The translations under genes and the position numbers were made by a program. 64,000 nucleotides of DNA from Blattabacterium cuenoti (lineage in GTDB: Bacteria; Bacteroidota; Bacteroidia; Flavobacteriales; Blattabacteriaceae). Positions within the stretch are counted from its first letter, which is position 1. Each line of letters starts with the position of its first letter. Shown in pieces: positions 60,059-64,000 of this stretch. The stretch spans positions 224,392 to 288,391 of the forward strand of contig NZ_CP059210.1 in the NCBI RefSeq assembly GCF_014252095.1, given 5' to 3'. The notes beneath the pieces are model-generated. The model saw only the letters and a program-made list of their open reading frames with translations. It was not told the origin of the DNA and did not search any database.

Positions 60059-62352
60059 ATAATTTTAAAAAAAGAAGCGTCTTTTTTTGACGAAATATGG
60101 GATAACCCATCGTTATGCAAAAGACAGATCTCTTCTATATTTTCTGAAATTTTTTTGGATGGGAGAAGGAGGTCCAACATCAATATAGTGTTCTTTTTTC
60201 CATATTTTTTATGGATGATCCCCATCACCTGTTGATCCATTTGTTCCTCAATTTCTTTGAGAATTTGAATTTTTATTGTACAATTTACTTGTTGAAAAGT
60301 TCTAGTCTTGGTGATTTTTTTGATTCTATGGAAGTGTTCCATCATCAAATTTTCAAGTATCAATAAATTTTTTTTTTGCTTGTATTTTAAAGGTTTATGA
60401 CTATTACTCACATGAAATAAAGTTCGATTAGTAATCACATCGGAAGATTCAATGATTTCTTTAATTTTGTTATATATTCGTATATAAAGTCCCCCAGAAA
60501 TCGGTTCACTGTTTTTCGTTTTTCTAATCACTAGAATTAAAGAATTCTGTATGCTCGTAAAACTTTCTTTTACTTTTAAAAAGTGCTTCCTATTATCTTG
60601 AAGTTTTTTTAAATTTTCTTTAGTTATTCCTTTTATACTATTTTTATAAATATTTTCGATGGATTCTAGGATAGGTTCTAAAATATCCATCATTTTGTTT
60701 AAAGTCTTCTCTAAAGTCAGCTCATCGGTTTCAAAAATCGTTTTTTGATCTTCAAATTTTTTAGATATCCCTTTCTGATAGTTTTTATAACTCTTGGAAA
60801 AAACAAAACCAATTAAGAACATAAAAAATATCAGGGCCCATTCTTTTACAAAAAACAAAAAAGATGCTGTAATTCCTGCCATTGTAAATGCGATTAAACC
60901 TGTTAAAAACCAACCTCTTATAACTTTTAAGACTCCTGAAACTCTGTAAACAGCACTTTCTCGATCCCAGGCTCTATCTGAAAGAGAAGTCCCCATAGAA
61001 ACCATAAAAGTTACAAAAGTAGTTGATAGTGGGAGTTTCTGAACGGTAGCTATAGATATCAATATACTAGATATGGTTAAATTGGAAGAAGCTCTAACTA
61101 AGTCAAAAGCAACGTTTTCATTTTGAATTTTTTGCTTAAAATTTTTTTCTATCTTGACTAAGAATCTTTTTGGAAATAATTTGAAAAATTTTTTTCCAAA
61201 ATATAAAAAAAATCGAACAATTCCTCTTGCTAAAGAATTAGACAAAAATTTTTCTGTCCCTTCATTTTGTCTACTTAAATTAATTTCTGTACTGATGATG
61301 GTTTTTGTTTTTTTAGAAAACCAAAGTGTCAATATCATAATTAGACCTGAAAAAATTAAAACTATAGATGGGACCTGGACATTTCCAGATAAATTTTTCA
61401 TATTAAATCTTTCGGCATGAGGACTTCCTGCTTCTTTCCATATATTATAAGATTGTATACTAGCTATAGGAATTCCTATAAAATTGACCAAATCATTTCC
61501 TGCAAATGCCATTGCTAAAGAGAAGGTTCCATACAATACAACAAATTTTAAGATATTATATCCTAAAGAAACAAATATCTTTGCCACAAGAGTCCATGTG
61601 GAAAATAACACCAGTACAAAGAAAAAAAAATGATGATGGATCCACTTGATAAAATGTTTAATCCATAAAGAGAATCCTGTCAAATTTTCTTCCATGATAC
61701 CTTGAAAAGTACTATGTAGACCTTTTACAATCAAAAAATAAGTCATACTACTCAATGAAATAGCCGCCCAGATTACTCCTACATATTTTAATCTACTTTG
61801 ATATTCAAAACTTAATAAAAATCGTATGAAATAATGAATGAAAGCTCCGGAAAAAAAAGAAATTAGAATAGATAAAAAAATTCCTATACCAATGGTTAAT
61901 GTTTTTTCCGCTTTAATGTATTGACTTAAATGATGAAGTGGTTCATTACTTAATGGGGAAGCTATTTTTATCATGGCTATACTAAAAGCTCCACCTAATA
62001 AGCAAAAAACCATAGATACTGTAGTAGAAGTAGGTAATCCTAAAGTGTTAAAAACATTCAATAAAATAATATCGGATATCATAACAGCTAAGAAAATAAA
62101 GGTGAGATCGGAAAAATAAAAATAAGACGGATCAAAAACCCCTTTTCTTGCTACTTCCATCATTCCACTGGATAAAAAAGCACCCAATAAAATACCTAAA
62201 CTAGCAAAAATCATAATGATTTTACGAGAAGCCACTTTGGATCCAATAGCAGAATTGAGAAAATTAACTGCGTCATTAATTAAACCTACAATAAGATCAA
62301 AAATAGATAAGACGAAAAGAATCACTATAATTGAGGGATAAAAAAGTTTCAT
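60055..62352 (-). CDS. Inorganic phosphate transporter, Pit family, with PhoU-like tail
   Basis: A 765-residue inner-membrane phosphate transporter. The two repeated Pit signatures are visible: FDLIVGLINDAVNFLNSAIGSKV near the N-terminus and LAMAFAGNDLVNFIGIPIASIQ later. TLGLPTSTTVSMVFCLLGGAF and KLPLSTTFVTFMVSMGTSL are the paired TSTT-type motifs. About ten to twelve helices precede a cytoplasmic helical tail (about 530-765) that looks like a PhoU/DUF47 domain fused in cis, as usual in Bacteroidota. It probably moves phosphate with protons or sodium. A -7-like box lies 35 bp upstream. Confidence 0.92.
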   Translation of the reverse strand: MKLFYPSIIVILFVLSIFDLIVGLINDAVNFLNSAIGSKVASRKIIMIFASLGILLGAFLSSGMMEVARKGVFDPSYFYFSDLTFIFLAVMISDIILLNVFNTLGLPTSTTVSMVFCLLGGAFSIAMIKIASPLSNEPLHHLSQYIKAEKTLTIGIGIFLSILISFFSGAFIHYFIRFLLSFEYQSRLKYVGVIWAAISLSSMTYFLIVKGLHSTFQGIMEENLTGFSLWIKHFIKWIHHHFFFFVLVLFSTWTLVAKIFVSLGYNILKFVVLYGTFSLAMAFAGNDLVNFIGIPIASIQSYNIWKEAGSPHAERFNMKNLSGNVQVPSIVLIFSGLIMILTLWFSKKTKTIISTEINLSRQNEGTEKFLSNSLARGIVRFFLYFGKKFFKLFPKRFLVKIEKNFKQKIQNENVAFDLVRASSNLTISSILISIATVQKLPLSTTFVTFMVSMGTSLSDRAWDRESAVYRVSGVLKVIRGWFLTGLIAFTMAGITASFLFFVKEWALIFFMFLIGFVFSKSYKNYQKGISKKFEDQKTIFETDELTLEKTLNKMMDILEPILESIENIYKNSIKGITKENLKKLQDNRKHFLKVKESFTSIQNSLILVIRKTKNSEPISGGLYIRIYNKIKEIIESSDVITNRTLFHVSNSHKPLKYKQKKNLLILENLMMEHFHRIKKITKTRTFQQVNCTIKIQILKEIEEQMDQQVMGIIHKKYGKKNTILMLDLLLPSKKISENIEEICLLHNDGLSHISSKKDASFFKII

Positions 62353-62386
62353 AATAAAGAGGTAAGTATTAATTTTACGACAAAAA

Positions 62387-62394
62387 CAAAAGTA
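62387..62394 (-). promoter_or_regulatory. Candidate -7 box upstream of the Pit transporter gene
   Basis: The minus strand reads TACTTTTG, matching TAnnTTTG, 35 bp from the start codon. The -33 element is unclear. Confidence 0.35.
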
Positions 62395-62440
62395 TATTAT
62401 TTTTGGGGTTTGTTTTTTTTAGAAATTGAAAATACCTATT

Positions 62441-63049
62441 TTACAATTTTTTTAAAGATTCTTTGATAAGATTTTCTACAGTCAATTCAGGGTTTTTATC
62501 CAAAATATTCTCTAAAACTTTTTTAGATTCTTTAGGAGAAAAGCCTAGTACAATCAAAGCACTTAAAGCTTCTTTTTTTATGAAAGTAGGGGTTTTATCA
62601 AAAAAGTTAACGTTTTTTCCTTTTTTAAGGATAATAGAAGGAATACTAGAAATTTTATCTTTCAGTTCTATGATAATTCTCTGAGCAGTTTTTCTTCCGA
62701 TTCCCTTCACCTGATTGAATACTTCTAGATCTTCTTTATATATAGATTCTTCGATTTCATGTGGGGTTAAGGAAGATAATAGAGTTATAGCAGAACTTGG
62801 ACCTATCCCATTTACGGATATCAAATGAGAAAATATTTTTCTTTCTACTCTTTCAAAAAAACCATACAATACATGTTGATTTTCCTTGATAAAAAGATAA
62901 GTATATATCGAAATTTCTTTTCCTTCTTCTTCTAATAAAAAAGAATAGGTATACGAAGATATATGAAGGTAATATCCGACACCATTACAATCTATTATTA
63001 AAGAAGATGGATTTTTTTCTATTAACTTTCCTCTTAAATGTGTGATCAC
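62441..63049 (-). CDS. ruvA: Holliday junction branch-migration protein RuvA
   Basis: RuvA binds four-way DNA junctions and loads the RuvB motor. The 202-residue protein has the N-terminal OB domain (MITHLRGKLIEKNPSSLIIDCNGVGYYLHIS), two helix-hairpin-helix motifs (LISVNGIGPSSAITLLSSL and FNQVKGIGRKTAQRIIIELKDK) and a C-terminal three-helix domain (about 150-202, ALSALIVLGFSPKESKKVL) that contacts RuvB. All domains are complete. ruvB and ruvC are not in the window. Its retention indicates that some homologous recombination remains possible, which bears on how the small duplications elsewhere in the window could arise or be removed. Confidence 0.95.
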   Translation of the reverse strand: MITHLRGKLIEKNPSSLIIDCNGVGYYLHISSYTYSFLLEEEGKEISIYTYLFIKENQHVLYGFFERVERKIFSHLISVNGIGPSSAITLLSSLTPHEIEESIYKEDLEVFNQVKGIGRKTAQRIIIELKDKISSIPSIILKKGKNVNFFDKTPTFIKKEALSALIVLGFSPKESKKVLENILDKNPELTVENLIKESLKKL

Positions 63050-63076
63050 CGTTTTATTAATACAAAAGATGAACCA

Positions 63077-64000
63077 TTATTTTTTTTTCCGAAAAAAAAT
63101 TTGTATGGGGACTCCTCTAAAATCGAAGTGATCACGAATTTTATTTTCAATAAATCTTTTATAAGATTCTTTTATATAATGAGGAAAATTAGAGAAAAAA
63201 ATAAACTTTGGTGTAGATGTCGGTAACTGAGTACAATATTTAATAGTAATCAACTTTTTTTTTACAGATGGAGGAGGGGTTTTTTGAAAAATGGGTAACA
63301 TAACTCTATTTAATAAATTCGTTTTTAATCTTTTTTTACGTATTTTGAAAACCTGATCAGCTATGGGGAGAATGTTATAGATTCCATCTTGATTTTTTGC
63401 AGAGATAAAAAGGATGGGGACATTATCAAATGGAGAAATTTTTTTTCGAATGAAAATTTCGAAATTTTTCTGCAGAGAACAATTTTTTCCAGGATTTAAT
63501 AAATCCCATTTGTTAATCAGAATGATTATTCCTTTCTGATTTCTTTCAACTAATCTAAAAATATTTCTATCCTGTGCCTCCCATCCACGAACCGCATCGA
63601 CCATTAAAAGACAGATATCTGTGTATTCAATGCTTCTTACTGTTCTCATAGTAGAATAAAATTCAAGACTTTCACTTATTTTTGATTTTTTTCTTACTCC
63701 AGGTGTATCCACTAAAATACATTTATATCCAAATTTTTTGCAGAAAACATCAAGACTATCTCTCGTTGTCCCAGAAATGTTTGTGACAATATGATGGTTT
63801 TTTTCTAAAAAAGAGTTAATCAATGTAGATTTTCCAACGTTTGGACGTCCTATGACAGAAAAACGGGGAAGAACTTCTTTTTCCACTATTTCTTTTGTTC
63901 CTAATGCTTTCAAGATTTCTATTAATCTATCCAGTAATTCCCCAGTCCCACTTCCATTTATAGCGGATATGTAGTAATATTCTCTAAATCCTAAACAAAA
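63077..64000 (-). CDS. der: Ribosome assembly GTPase Der (partial)
   Basis: Der (EngA) has two GTPase domains in tandem and helps assemble the 50S subunit. The window holds the end of the first domain (YYYISAINGSGTGELLDRL, its G5 region), the whole second domain with SVIGRPNVGKSTLINSF (G1), ISGTTRDS (G2), LVDTPGVRKK (G3) and ILINKWDL (G4), and the C-terminal KH-like domain with KRFIENKIRDHFDFRGVPIQIFFR. The frame stays open to the right edge, so the 5' part lies beyond it. It ends 27 bp before the ruvA start. Confidence 0.94.
   Translation of the reverse strand, partial: FCLGFREYYYISAINGSGTGELLDRLIEILKALGTKEIVEKEVLPRFSVIGRPNVGKSTLINSFLEKNHHIVTNISGTTRDSLDVFCKKFGYKCILVDTPGVRKKSKISESLEFYSTMRTVRSIEYTDICLLMVDAVRGWEAQDRNIFRLVERNQKGIIILINKWDLLNPGKNCSLQKNFEIFIRKKISPFDNVPILFISAKNQDGIYNILPIADQVFKIRKKRLKTNLLNRVMLPIFQKTPPPSVKKKLITIKYCTQLPTSTPKFIFFSNFPHYIKESYKRFIENKIRDHFDFRGVPIQIFFRKKK

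Noticed and set aside
1-64000. CRISPR arrays, insertion sequences, prophage, toxin-antitoxin or defence genes
   Set aside because: No repeat-spacer pattern, transposase, integrase or recognisable defence gene was seen. The holin-like gene at 56080-56391 stands alone beside ytxH and is not evidence of a phage.

Overview
The window is a densely packed, strongly A+T-rich piece of a reduced Bacteroidota chromosome. Gene families and order point to a Flavobacteriales insect endosymbiont, most likely Blattabacterium (cockroach symbiont). The evidence is: flavobacterial families (Porin_10-like porin, OmpA with TSP3 repeats, fused CcoN-CcoO, YtxH plus holin-like pair, LuxE-like acyltransferase, Pit with a PhoU-like tail); near-complete loss of spacers; no insertion sequences, prophage or CRISPR; and retention of amino-acid and cell-wall synthesis. 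The genus is an inference from content and order; no species is claimed.

Layout. 1-2.0 kb: tail of tilS, then serC and yggS. 2.0-8.4 kb (minus): a complete tryptophan operon trpEGDCFBA, preceded by a 271-bp spacer with a candidate leader RNA and terminator-like hairpin. 8.6-20.1 kb (plus): Porin_10-like protein, glucosaminidase, gcvH, a cbb3 oxidase cluster (ccoI, ccoS, fused ccoNO, ccoQ, ccoP, ccoH; no ccoG) and maeB. 20.1-25.8 kb: murI, a small membrane protein, rpsT and tRNA-Glu (minus), an NlpC/P60 hydrolase (plus), then aroA, a MazG-like protein and a two-piece transketolase (minus). 25.8-35.2 kb: smpB, ompA, tatC, ychF, an M42 peptidase, dapF, htrA, an LptF/G-type permease and tgt. 35.3-49.8 kb: the division and cell-wall cluster rsmH-ftsL-ftsI-murE-mraY-murD-ftsW-murG-murC-ftsQ-ftsA-ftsZ. 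49.8-64 kb: hisS with a truncated copy of its own 5' part in front of it, pnuC, a PPTase, mrp, a purine nucleoside phosphorylase homologue with an altered active site, murB, ytxH and holin-like genes, rlmB, pheS, a conserved unknown, cvpA, a LuxE-like gene, pit, ruvA and the 3' part of der.

How it fits together. The window serves three main jobs: making amino acids (Ser, Trp, chorismate branch, diaminopimelate), building and dividing a peptidoglycan wall (murI, dapF and the mur/fts cluster), and respiring with a high-affinity cbb3 oxidase. Genes lie in long co-directional runs with 4-bp or similar overlaps, and six of ten convergent pairs overlap at their 3' ends. Only one clear intergenic hairpin terminator was seen, between ompA and tatC.

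I found no convincing new multi-gene system. The most unusual signals are a 140-bp near-perfect partial copy of hisS just upstream of hisS, a second small self-copy upstream of the phosphorylase gene with almost the same offset, loss of nearly all recognisable active-site residues in that phosphorylase, and a GC-rich bulged hairpin with a T-run 36 bp before trpE. No intergenic stretch exceeds 300 bases; the longest (8356-8626) is described below.
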